Source of the DNA: Sphingobium sp. Leaf26
GTDB taxonomy: Bacteria; Pseudomonadota; Alphaproteobacteria; Sphingomonadales; Sphingomonadaceae
NCBI RefSeq assembly: GCF_001421665.1
Contig: NZ_LMKV01000032.1
Span: forward strand, 62,365 to 126,364
Direction: 5' to 3'
DNA length: 64,000 bases
The notes below the pieces were generated by a model. It made no database searches. It saw only the letters and a program-made list of their open reading frames with translations, and was not told the DNA's origin. The translations under genes were made by a program, and so were the position numbers. Below are positions 26,494-34,891 of the stretch, one piece after another; within the stretch, counting starts at the first letter, position 1; each line of letters opens with the position of its first letter.

Positions 26494-26824
26494 AGCGGGA
26501 TGGCTTCGCCTTAACTTCGCACATTTCCCGTCGATCCTGACATTTCATGTCCCACATAGGAAATGATGTTACACGATGGCTGGGCTCCGTCCGCTCCTTC
26601 ATAACCGATGGGCGCAGTGTAGGACAGGTCGAGTCGCTGGCGAAAACCCGCGTCATGGCATCGGAAACGCAGAATGGGTCTTCATCCCTAACGCTACGGA
26701 AAGCGTTGCATTCAGCTACGGGTGCAATTTTTGCAACTGCGAACATGTCGTTCGCACTTGCGGAAAAATGACCTCTGCGTCACAAAGACCCTGCCTTTCA
26801 GGCATCCTCTCCTAAAAACTTTCA
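26494..26824 (+). other. Gene-poor stretch, possible small RNA or small ORF
   Basis: No recognised protein is encoded. A 74-codon frame (26547-26771) lacks a ribosome site. A near-perfect inverted repeat spans 26727-26769, with GCGAAC and GTTCGC as inner arms and ATTTTT/AAAAAT as outer arms. A strong plus-strand terminator follows at 26825. This layout would fit a small RNA of up to about 300 nt or a long 3' region of the transporter mRNA. Confidence 0.35.
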
Positions 26825-27096
26825 GGGCTGGTCTTCGGATCGGCCCTTTTTTTGTCCCCGTCTTTTGTGTCCGCGTCAGATGGGCTGTCGTCCAGTCCCT
26901 GCGGCATGCGCCATTGGACGCCCTCATCCAGATAGGCTTCCAATTCGCGCCAGTGCCGGTCCCAGCCAGGGCCACGACGCGCCGGGGGCACTTCCTGTTC
27001 CACCATCAGTCGCGCGCGCCGGACCGGATTGGACGGCCGTTGTTCCATGCGCGCCACTATGTCGCGTAGATACTGGGGCAGGTCCGTACTCATCAT
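26812..27096 (-). CDS. Small conserved-looking hydrophilic protein, function unknown
   Basis: The 94-residue protein begins MMSTDLPQYLRDIVARMEQR and has a charged C-terminus (DADTKDGDKKRADPK). GGAGG stands 6 bp before the start on the minus strand, which supports translation. No signal peptide, membrane segment or known domain is visible. It is divergent from the CDP-alcohol phosphatidyltransferase gene with 125 bp between them. Confidence 0.6.
   Translation of the reverse strand: MMSTDLPQYLRDIVARMEQRPSNPVRRARLMVEQEVPPARRGPGWDRHWRELEAYLDEGVQWRMPQGLDDSPSDADTKDGDKKRADPKTSPESF
26825..26853 (+). terminator. Rho-independent terminator with UUCG loop
   Basis: GGGCTGGTC (26825-26833), the tetraloop TTCG and GATCGGCCC (26838-26846) form a 9-bp stem, followed by seven T residues (26847-26853). 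It reads on the plus strand. It overlaps the 3' end of the minus-strand gene ending at 26812. Confidence 0.8.
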
Positions 27097-27221
27097 ATCC
27101 TCCGCGAGACTGGTGGTCCCATCCGCCGCCTTTGGCCCCGAAGCGGGCAGAGAGGCAATGGCTTTCCTGGGTGCGATGCAACGAATATTGTCTTGGCGTC
27201 ATGCTTCCGTCATAAAGCCCC

Positions 27222-27902
27222 ATGTCATTGCCATCCGGCCCCACGGCCCCACCCATCGCCCGTATCCAGCAAAATGTGCTGGCTGTAGGGGAACGTCGCC
27301 TGCTCAACTGGCTGTGCGCCCGCATGCCACGCTGGGTAACGCCCGATTTGCTGACCGCAATCGGCATGGTCGGCGCCTTTGCCATCTTCGCCGGCTATGC
27401 CGCGAGCAACTGGGGAGTCGAATGGCTGTGGCTCGCCATTGCCGGCTATGCGGTGCAATGGTTCGGCGATTCCATGGACGGCAGCTTGGCGCGCTATCGC
27501 AAGATCGAGCGGCCATCCTATGGCTATTTTATCGACCATAGTTGCGACGGTCTGGCGACCTTGCTGATTCTGGCTGGCATGGGGGCCAGCCCCTATATCC
27601 GCATGGATGTCGCGTTGGTGGCGCTGGCCGGCTATCTGCTGCTGTCGATCCATGCCTATCTGTCGGCGCGGGTGCTGGGCGAGTTCAAGCTATCCTATCT
27701 GGCGGCCGGTCCCACGGAATTGCGGCTGATGCTGATCGGGCTTACCATCGCGATGATGCTGCTCGGCTATGCGCCCGGCTGGTTCGGCGCGGTGTCGGGA
27801 TTCGACCTGTTCGTCGGCATTATCGGCACGATCCTGGTCCTGCTGTTCATCAAGCAGACGCTGACGACAGCCAAAAGACTGGCTCTGGCCGAACGTCGCT
27901 GA
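27222..27902 (+). CDS. CDP-alcohol phosphatidyltransferase family membrane protein
   Basis: The 226-residue protein has about six hydrophobic segments and the family signature in GDSMDGSLARYRKIE followed by GYFIDHSCD, matching DxxDGxxAR...GxxxDxxxD. Enzymes of this family transfer a phosphatidyl or similar group from a CDP-alcohol to an alcohol in the inner membrane. The acceptor cannot be told from the sequence, and no other lipid-synthesis gene is adjacent. Confidence 0.87.
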   Translation: MSLPSGPTAPPIARIQQNVLAVGERRLLNWLCARMPRWVTPDLLTAIGMVGAFAIFAGYAASNWGVEWLWLAIAGYAVQWFGDSMDGSLARYRKIERPSYGYFIDHSCDGLATLLILAGMGASPYIRMDVALVALAGYLLLSIHAYLSARVLGEFKLSYLAAGPTELRLMLIGLTIAMMLLGYAPGWFGAVSGFDLFVGIIGTILVLLFIKQTLTTAKRLALAERR

Positions 27903-27910
27903 TCGCAGTG

Positions 27911-27935
27911 GGGCCGGTCCGCACGGGATCGGCCC
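27911..27935. terminator. Hairpin between convergent genes
   Basis: GGGCCGGTCC and GGATCGGCCC can form a 10-bp stem with one wobble pair and a 5-nt loop. It lies 9 bp after the phosphatidyltransferase stop and 8 bp beyond the stop of the small ORF on the other strand. No T-run is visible, so it is a candidate only. Confidence 0.45.
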
Positions 27936-27942
27936 GTCTGCG

Positions 27943-28065
27943 TCAGGGGTGGTGATGGTCCCGCGCGCCGCAGCGCGAGATCAACTGATTGAGGCGCACT
28001 TCATCCTGCGCACCCGACGCAAATAATTGGCAAAGCCAATCCAGACACCGTGCCAGTAGCAGCAT
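27943..28065 (-). CDS. Candidate 40-residue small protein
   Basis: The minus strand encodes MLLLARCLDWLCQLFASGAQ followed by a polar tail with three consecutive His near the end. GAGAGG stands about 5 bp before the ATG and a hairpin follows the stop. No homology is recognised. The hydrophobic first third could be membrane-associated. The frame could also be chance; support is moderate. Confidence 0.4.
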   Translation of the reverse strand: MLLLARCLDWLCQLFASGAQDEVRLNQLISRCGARDHHHP

Positions 28066-28144
28066 GGTTCCTCTCCCTCATTATCCGTGCAGCATAACAG
28101 ATTCGCGGCGCCGGAGAAGAGGGGAGAGAAATTAATATACCTGC

Positions 28145-29512
28145 TTACTGATCGGCGCCGACCACCCGGTAGAGCAGGATGCGATTGCTGACCAGCGCGA
28201 GGTCGGTAGCAATGGCCGACTGCCGCGCGCTGTAGAGCGATCGCTGGCTGCTCAACGCGGTGAGGAAGGTGTCGATACCGGAGCGATAGCGCTGGTCCGC
28301 CAGATCATAGGCGCGCTGGCTGGCCGTCACCAGCCGCCGCTGCGCCGCCTGCTGGGCGTCGATCGTACCCGCGCGGGCCAGGCCGTCGGCAACCTCCTGG
28401 AAGGCGGTCTGCACTGCCTTTTCATATCGGGCGACATAAAGGTCGCGCTGGGCCTTGCTATACTCCAGATTGCCGCGATTCGCGCCGCCGAAGATGGGCA
28501 GGCTGGCGGACGGGCTGGCCGACCAGGCAAAGCCGCCGCCGGTGAAGAGCGAGGATAGGGCCGAACTGGCCACGCCGATGGCGGAGGTGAGGCTGATGGT
28601 CGGGAACATCGCCGCGCGTGCGGCGCCGATATCGGCATTGGCGGCCTTCAACTGATGTTCGGCCTGTAGCACGTCGGGGCGTTGCAGCAGCACGTCGGAG
28701 GTGAGGCCCGCCGGGACTCTCGCTACGCCTGCGATCAGGCTGTCGAGCGATTGAGGCAGCAATGCGTCCTCGACCGGGGCGCCGACCAGCAGGTCGAGCG
28801 CGTTGCGATCCTGCGCGACCTGGGTGATGTTGGCGGCGACGTCCGACGCGGCCTGCTCCACCGTGGTTTCGGCCTGATGCACGTCCAGCTTGCCGGCGAG
28901 GCCGGCGACATTGAGCGATCGGGTGAGGTCCAGCGTGCGTTGCGCACTGGCCTGCGTTTCCCGCGACAGGGCCAGCAATGCCTGATCCGCCGCCAGCGTC
29001 GCATAGGCGGTCGCGGTTTCGGCGATCAGGGTGATGCGGGTCGACCGCGCGCCTTCCTCAGTCGCCAGATAGGTTTCCAGCGCCGATTGCGTCAGGTTGC
29101 GGACGCGGCCGAACAGGTCGATCTCGAACGCGCTGAAGCCAAGGTCGGCGCTGTAGCTGTTTTGGCGATTGTCATTCTGGCGCGTAAAGCTGGCTCCCGC
29201 GTTTGCGGTGACCGTCGGCAACTGGGCGGCGCGCTGCACCTTATATTGCGCGCGCGCCGACTGGATGTTGGCGATGGCCACACGCAGGTCGCGATTATTC
29301 GCCAGTGCCCGTTCGATGACCGTGTGCAGGCGCGTGTCGCTGACCAGTTGGGTCCATGGCAGGCCGGCCTTATCACCAGCCTGTGGGGGGGCATAGGCTT
29401 CCCCGCTGGGCAGGGCTGCCGGCACCGGCAGCGTCGGACGGACATAGGTCGGCGCCATGTTGCAGCCAGCCAGTGCCAGCAGCGATGCGGCGGAAAGAAA
29501 AGCGCGCATCAT
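28145..29512 (-). CDS. RND efflux outer-membrane lipoprotein (NodT/OprM family)
   Basis: The 455-residue channel has a lipoprotein signal peptide (SLLALAGC, acylated Cys near residue 17), then the repeated helical hairpins of TolC-like proteins (ANNRDLRVAIANIQSARAQY, RPDVLQAEHQLKAANADIGA). It forms the exit duct for the pump encoded upstream. ATG 29512 overlaps the pump stop by 4 bp (ATGA). Longer upstream starts would run through the pump gene and are rejected. Confidence 0.92.
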   Translation of the reverse strand: MMRAFLSAASLLALAGCNMAPTYVRPTLPVPAALPSGEAYAPPQAGDKAGLPWTQLVSDTRLHTVIERALANNRDLRVAIANIQSARAQYKVQRAAQLPTVTANAGASFTRQNDNRQNSYSADLGFSAFEIDLFGRVRNLTQSALETYLATEEGARSTRITLIAETATAYATLAADQALLALSRETQASAQRTLDLTRSLNVAGLAGKLDVHQAETTVEQAASDVAANITQVAQDRNALDLLVGAPVEDALLPQSLDSLIAGVARVPAGLTSDVLLQRPDVLQAEHQLKAANADIGAARAAMFPTISLTSAIGVASSALSSLFTGGGFAWSASPSASLPIFGGANRGNLEYSKAQRDLYVARYEKAVQTAFQEVADGLARAGTIDAQQAAQRRLVTASQRAYDLADQRYRSGIDTFLTALSSQRSLYSARQSAIATDLALVSNRILLYRVVGADQ

Positions 29513-32500
29513 GCCGGCACTCCTGCGTCGGGCGCCGGGGCGGGCGGCGTGGACCTGGGCTTGTCGCTGCCGAACAGGCGGGCGATGGTGAGGAAGAAGA
29601 GCGGGACGTAGAAGATCGCCAATATCGTGGCGGTCGTCATGCCGCCGACCACGGCGGTGCCGATCGCGACGCGGCTCTGCGCGCCCGCACCGCTGGCGAT
29701 CGCCAGCGGGATCACGCCAGCAATGAAGGCGAGCGACGTCATCAGGATCGGGCGGAAGCGCAGGCGTGCCGCCTCCAGTGCGGAGGTCCACGCATCCTTG
29801 CCCTGTTTGTGCGCCAGTTCGGCAAATTCGACGATCAGGATCGCGTTCTTCGCCGCCAGACCCATGGTGGTGAGCAGGCCGACCTGGAAGAAGATGTTGT
29901 TCTCCAGCCCGCGCGCCCATACCGCCAGCACCGCACCGATCAGGCCCAGGGGGATGACCAGCAGCACAGCCAGCGGGATCGACCAGCTTTCATAAAGGGC
30001 GGCAAGGCACAGGAACACGACCAGTACCGAGAGGCCGTAGAGAAGCGGCGCCTGACCGCCGGACAGTTGTTCCTGATAGGAGAGGCCGCTCCAGGCGTAG
30101 CTGGTGCCGGCGGGCAATTGCTTTTGCAGTTCGACCATCCGGTCCATCGCATCGCCCGAGCTGGCGCCGCTGCCGGCCTGGCCCTGGATTTCGAAGGAGG
30201 ACAGGCCGTTGAAGCGGGACACGGTGCTTGGTCCCATGGTCCAGTGGGTCGTAGCAAAGGCCGAGAAAGGCACCATTTCGCCAGTGCTGGTCGATCGCAC
30301 CATCCAGTTGTCGATATCGGTCGGCAGCGCGCGATAGGGCGCGTCGGCCTGCATATAGACGCGCTTCACGCGGCCGCGATCGACGAAATCATTGACATAG
30401 GTGCTGCCCCAGGCGGAACTCAGCACTGCATCAACATTGGCCTGGGTCAGACCCAGCACGGCGAGCTTCTCATTGTCGATATCGACCTTGAGCTGCGGCG
30501 TATCCTCCAGCGAGGCGGCACGGACGCCGGCCAGCACCGGGTCTTTCGACGCGGCTTCGATCAACTGGTTGCGCAGTTCCAGAAAGCGCGCGCGGCTGAG
30601 GCTGCCATTATTGAGCAGTTCGAAGGTGAAGCCGTTCGACTGGCCAAGGCCGCGAATGGCCGGCGGGGTCATGCCCAGCACCCTGGCATCGCGGATCGCC
30701 GCCAGTTGCTTGGTCGCGCGGCCCGAAATCGCGGTCGCGGTGTTCGCCGCGCCCTTGCGATCGTCCCACGGCGACAGGTTGATGAAGCCCTGGCCGACAT
30801 TTTCGCCCTGCCCCTGAAAGCTGAATCCGGTCATGATGAAGGCGAAGGCGACATTGTCCTTTTCATCGTTCAGGAAGTAATTCTGCACCTGGTCGATGAC
30901 GGCGGCGGTCCGGCTGGACTTTGCGCCGGCGGGCAGGGTGACCTGCACCATCACCTGCCCCTGATCCTCGACCGGCAGGAAGCTGGACGGCAGGCGTACG
31001 AAGACCAGCACCAGCAGGCCCAGTATGAGGACATAGACGCCCCAGAACAGCTTGCGCCGGCCCATCACCTGCTCAGTGCGGCGGACATAGCCGTTCGTCA
31101 TCCGCTCGAACCAGCGGTTGAACTTGCCGGCCCAGCCCCGGTCGCGATGCTCTTCGCTCGCGGACTTGAGGATGGTGGCGCAAAGCGCGGGCGACAGGAT
31201 CAGCGCGACGACTACCGACAGCAGCATGGAGGACACGATTGTGATGGAAAACTGGCGGTAGATGACGCCGGTCGATCCACCGAAGAAGGCCATGGGCAGG
31301 AGCACTGCGGAGAGGACGAGGGCGATGCCGACCAGCGCGCTGCCGATCTCTTCCATCGACTTGATCGTCGCCTCGCGCGGAGACAGTCCTTCCTCGTCCA
31401 TGATGCGCTCGACATTTTCGACGACGACGATCGCGTCATCGACCAGCAGGCCGATGGACAGCACCATGCCGAACAGGGTCAGCGTGTTGATCGAGTATCC
31501 GAACAGGGCGAGGATGCCGAAGGTGCCGAGCAGCACCACCGGCACGGCGATCGCCGGCACCAGGGTAGCGCGCCAGCTTTGCAGGAAGACGAACATCACC
31601 ACCACGACCAGCGCGACCGCTTCGAGCAGGGTCTTGATGACCTCCTCGACCGACAGCTTGATGAAGGGGGTGGTGTCGCGCGGATAGACGACCTTGTAGC
31701 CGTGGGGCAGGCTGCCGGACAGTTCGGCGACCTTGGCCTTGACCAGTTCGGCCGTCTTGAGCGCGTCTGCGCCCGGCGCAAGCTGTAGCGCGATGCCCGA
31801 CGCCGGATGTCCGTTCAGCCGGGCGGCGGTGCTGTAGCTTTCATTGCCGAGTTCGACCCGCGCGACGTCGGACAGATGGACGATCGAGCCGTCGGACTGT
31901 GTCTTGACGATGATGTTGCGGAATTGTTCGGGTGTCTGGAGGCGCGCGCGCGCCGTCACCGTGGCGTTGATCTGCTGGTTGGCGGGCGCGGGGTCGGCGC
32001 CGATCTGGCCGGCCGACACTTCGACATTCTGCGCCGCAATCGCGCTCTGCACGTCGGACGGCATCAGCTTGACGGCGGCCAGCTTATAGGGGTCGAGCCA
32101 GACACGCATGGCATATTGCGACCCGAAAATCTGGGTCGCGCCGATGCCGTCGATACGGGCGATCGGGTCCTGGAAATTATTGACCAGATAATCGGCGATG
32201 TCCGCCTGCGTCGCGGTATCGGTCTCGTCATAGAGGCCGACCAGCATCAGGAAGTCGGTCTGCTGCTTGGTGACGGACAGGCCCTGCTGCTGCACCGCGT
32301 TGGGCAGGCGGCTCAGCGCCTGCTGCACCCGGTTCTGCACCTGCACCTGCGCGGTGTCGGGATCGGTGCCCTTCTGGAAGGTGACGGTGATCCGCGCCTG
32401 CCCCGTCGCGGTGGATGAGGAAGAGAAATACATCAGGCCGTCGATGCCGGTGAGTTGCTGCTCCAGCACCTGGGTCACGCTGGTTTCGACGGTTTCGGCC

Positions 32501-32661
32501 GAGGCGCCGGGATAGGTGGCGCTGATGCCGACGCCGGGCGGGGCGATGTCGGGATATTGCGCGATGGGCAGGGAGAGCATCGCGCCCAGGCCCGCCAGCA
32601 TGATGCCGATGGCGATGACCCAGGCGAAGATCGGGCGTTCGATGAAATAGCGGCTCAGCAA
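29509..32661 (-). CDS. RND multidrug efflux transporter, HAE1/AcrB type
   Basis: The 1050-residue inner-membrane pump has the family start (LSRYFIERPIFAWVIAI), two large periplasmic loops, and GLLVDDAIVVVENVERIM in TM4 with the paired Asp of the proton relay. It should export hydrophobic or amphiphilic compounds with proton influx. The likely start is TTG at 32661: AGGAG lies 7 bp upstream inside the stop region of the adaptor gene, and residues directly after it match the family N-terminus. Confidence 0.93.
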   Translation of the reverse strand: MLSRYFIERPIFAWVIAIGIMLAGLGAMLSLPIAQYPDIAPPGVGISATYPGASAETVETSVTQVLEQQLTGIDGLMYFSSSSTATGQARITVTFQKGTDPDTAQVQVQNRVQQALSRLPNAVQQQGLSVTKQQTDFLMLVGLYDETDTATQADIADYLVNNFQDPIARIDGIGATQIFGSQYAMRVWLDPYKLAAVKLMPSDVQSAIAAQNVEVSAGQIGADPAPANQQINATVTARARLQTPEQFRNIIVKTQSDGSIVHLSDVARVELGNESYSTAARLNGHPASGIALQLAPGADALKTAELVKAKVAELSGSLPHGYKVVYPRDTTPFIKLSVEEVIKTLLEAVALVVVVMFVFLQSWRATLVPAIAVPVVLLGTFGILALFGYSINTLTLFGMVLSIGLLVDDAIVVVENVERIMDEEGLSPREATIKSMEEIGSALVGIALVLSAVLLPMAFFGGSTGVIYRQFSITIVSSMLLSVVVALILSPALCATILKSASEEHRDRGWAGKFNRWFERMTNGYVRRTEQVMGRRKLFWGVYVLILGLLVLVFVRLPSSFLPVEDQGQVMVQVTLPAGAKSSRTAAVIDQVQNYFLNDEKDNVAFAFIMTGFSFQGQGENVGQGFINLSPWDDRKGAANTATAISGRATKQLAAIRDARVLGMTPPAIRGLGQSNGFTFELLNNGSLSRARFLELRNQLIEAASKDPVLAGVRAASLEDTPQLKVDIDNEKLAVLGLTQANVDAVLSSAWGSTYVNDFVDRGRVKRVYMQADAPYRALPTDIDNWMVRSTSTGEMVPFSAFATTHWTMGPSTVSRFNGLSSFEIQGQAGSGASSGDAMDRMVELQKQLPAGTSYAWSGLSYQEQLSGGQAPLLYGLSVLVVFLCLAALYESWSIPLAVLLVIPLGLIGAVLAVWARGLENNIFFQVGLLTTMGLAAKNAILIVEFAELAHKQGKDAWTSALEAARLRFRPILMTSLAFIAGVIPLAIASGAGAQSRVAIGTAVVGGMTTATILAIFYVPLFFLTIARLFGSDKPRSTPPAPAPDAGVPA

Positions 32662-32671
32662 CGGACGGCTC

Positions 32672-33802
32672 CTACTTCGTCGACTTGACGGCGACGGGCT
32701 TGACGACGGCGTCGGGCTGCACCTTGTCCGTGCCCTCCACGATCAGCCGGTCGCCGGCCTTGAGGCCCGCCGTGATGAGCCATTTGTCGCCGATCGCCTG
32801 CGCGGCGGTGACGGTGCGGCGCTCGACCTTGTTCGCCTTGTTCACGACCAGCGCCGTGGCATTGCCCTTGGGATCGCGGCTGATACCCTGCTGCGGAGCG
32901 AGGATGGCGCCGGGCACCACGGACTGCGGAGCGACGACGCGCACGAACATGCCCGGCATCAGCAGACCATCGGGGTTCGGAAAGCGGGCGCGTAACGTGA
33001 CGGTGCCGCTGTTCACGTCCACGATCGGCTCGGCAAACTCGATCCGGCCTTCCTGGGGATAGTCGCTGCCATCGTCCAGTTTCAGCCGGATGGTCGCGCT
33101 GGCCGGCAGTGTCTTGCCCGCCGCCAGTGAGCGGCGCAGCGCCAGTATCTGCGCGCTGGACTGGGTGACGTCGACATAGATGGGGTCGAGTTGCTGGATC
33201 GTAGTCAGCGGATCGGTCTGGCTGGTCGTCACCAATGCGCCGGGCGTGAAGAGGGTGCGGCCGATACGTCCGCTGATGGGCGCGCGCACCAGCGTGAAGT
33301 CGAGGTTCACGCTGCTGGTCTGGAGGCTGGCGCGCGCCTGCTGCACCGCGGCCTGCGCCTGTCGCGCGGTGGCGACCACATCGTCGCGATCCTGCGCGCT
33401 GACTGCTTCGGTATCGCCCAGGCTGCGATAGCGCTGCGCCTTGGCCTGCGCGGCGACCGCCGTCGCCTGCGCGCTCGCCAGGCTGGCCTGCGCCTCGTCC
33501 CGCGATGCGCGATAGAGGCGGGCGTCGATCTGGTAGAGCGGCTGGCCGGCCGTGACCATCGCGCCTTCGGTGAAGAGACGCTTCTGGATCAGGCCCGCCA
33601 CCTGCGGGCGTACTTCCGACATCATGGTCGACACGGTGCGGCCGGGCAGTTCGCTCGACACGGTGGTGTTCTGCGCCGTCAGCGTCACCACGCCGACCTC
33701 CACCGGCCCCTTTTCCGGCGGTTTCTGCTGCCCGCATGCGGCAAGGCCGAGGGCCAGGGCGATCGGCGCGACCCGAAGGCTATGCAGGGTGGCAATGGGC
33801 AT
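32672..33802 (-). CDS. RND periplasmic adaptor (membrane fusion lipoprotein)
   Basis: The 376-residue protein has a lipobox (LGLAACG, Cys near residue 23), a split lipoyl domain (RPQVAGLIQKRLFTEG and APISGRIGRTLFTPGALV), a helical hairpin between them, and a C-terminal barrel domain. It bridges the pump and the outer-membrane channel. It is first in the adaptor-pump-channel operon. A two-component system is transcribed divergently 357 bp away and is the likely regulator. Confidence 0.92.
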   Translation of the reverse strand: MPIATLHSLRVAPIALALGLAACGQQKPPEKGPVEVGVVTLTAQNTTVSSELPGRTVSTMMSEVRPQVAGLIQKRLFTEGAMVTAGQPLYQIDARLYRASRDEAQASLASAQATAVAAQAKAQRYRSLGDTEAVSAQDRDDVVATARQAQAAVQQARASLQTSSVNLDFTLVRAPISGRIGRTLFTPGALVTTSQTDPLTTIQQLDPIYVDVTQSSAQILALRRSLAAGKTLPASATIRLKLDDGSDYPQEGRIEFAEPIVDVNSGTVTLRARFPNPDGLLMPGMFVRVVAPQSVVPGAILAPQQGISRDPKGNATALVVNKANKVERRTVTAAQAIGDKWLITAGLKAGDRLIVEGTDKVQPDAVVKPVAVKSTK

Positions 33803-34159
33803 GATGTGACGCTTATCCTAAAACCGACGGGCCAAATCGGCCCCTGCGATGCCCACCGGGACAGCAGCGGAACCGACCCGGACGCACAAGGGGGAGGGAG
33901 GGGATGTGCGCGATCGGGTGGCCCGCTGTACCGGTTCCCGGCCATGACGGCAGGGACAGGCATCGCAAGGACTCTCTTGTGTCGGCGGGGGGAGCCGACA
34001 GCGTCCTCATCGCGGCTTTGTCCGTCACATGGTAGAGCGAGTTATTTTCCGATTGCCACGATAGGTTGCTGATCCGCGCATATGCGTAACGCTTTGTATC
34101 GGCCTGTATCAGCGTTGAAGAGGCGCAGACTTTTAACGCATCGCGCGCTAGGACAGGCC
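33803..34159. promoter_or_regulatory. Divergent control region between efflux operon and two-component system
   Basis: No gene is visible. An inverted repeat AACGCT/AGCGTT spans about 34088-34115, upstream of the response-regulator start, and CGCATATGCG at about 34077-34086 is a perfect palindrome. These may bind the response regulator, but no consensus supports this. Confidence 0.4.
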
Positions 34160-34891
34160 ATGGCCGACGCATCCTCCTTCCGTCCCGCCACCGTGCTGGT
34201 GGTCGATGACGATGCCGATATTCGCGACCTGATCGTGGGCCAGTTGCGGCAGGAAAATTACCGCCTGCTGGCCGCCGCCAATCTGGCGGAGCTGCGCCAG
34301 ACGCTGCGCGACGAGGATGTCGACCTGATCGTGCTGGACCTCAACCTGCCCGATGGCGACGGATTGTCGCTGTGCCGCGAGTTGCGGGCGGACGGGTCGG
34401 ACGTGCAGATCATCATGGTCACGGCGCGGGGCAGCGCGATCGACCGGGTACTGGGGCTGGAACTGGGCGCCGACGATTATCTGACCAAGCCGTTCGAGCC
34501 GCGCGAGTTGCTGGTCCGTATCCGCAACCTGCTGCGCCGGGCGCGGACCGGGCCGGCGCCGCGCCCGGCCACAGCCATGCGTTATGCCCATATCGGCCCC
34601 TGGCGGGTGGACCTGGTCCAGCGCCGGCTGGTGGCGCCGGACGACCGGCTGGTCATGCTGTCTTCGGCGGAATTTCGCCTGCTCAGCCGCTTCATCGATG
34701 AACCCAATGTCGTGCTGGACCGGGAGACATTATTGCCAGAGCGGCGCGCCACGGCAGCGTTCGACCGGTCGATCGACCTTCAGATCAGCCGGCTGCGGCA
34801 CAAGCTGGCCGGCCTGCCAGGTGGGGAAGACCTGATCCTGACGGTGCGCGGCGAAGGCTATGTGCTTGCCTGCACGGTGGACCATTCATGA
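34160..34891 (+). CDS. OmpR-family response regulator
   Basis: The 243-residue regulator has a receiver domain with acidic pocket VVDDDAD (residues 15-20), phosphoacceptor Asp60 in LIVLDLNLPDGDG and the conserved Lys in LTKPFEPRELL. A winged-helix DNA-binding domain follows (SSAEFRLLSRFI, SIDLQISRLRHKL, RGEGYVL). AGGA precedes ATG 34160. The stop overlaps the kinase start (ATGA). Divergence from the RND operon suggests it controls efflux. Confidence 0.92.
   Translation: MADASSFRPATVLVVDDDADIRDLIVGQLRQENYRLLAAANLAELRQTLRDEDVDLIVLDLNLPDGDGLSLCRELRADGSDVQIIMVTARGSAIDRVLGLELGADDYLTKPFEPRELLVRIRNLLRRARTGPAPRPATAMRYAHIGPWRVDLVQRRLVAPDDRLVMLSSAEFRLLSRFIDEPNVVLDRETLLPERRATAAFDRSIDLQISRLRHKLAGLPGGEDLILTVRGEGYVLACTVDHS

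Noticed and set aside
26547-26771. 74-codon frame in the gap after the second SLC45-like carrier
   Set aside because: No ribosome site, no known motif, and the region has strong RNA structure; treated as possible RNA instead.
29356-31788. Very long open frame (about 810 codons) antisense to the RND pump
   Set aside because: It is the high-GC mirror of the pump gene, rich in Arg, Gly, His and Gln without any domain; the pump on the other strand has full family motifs.
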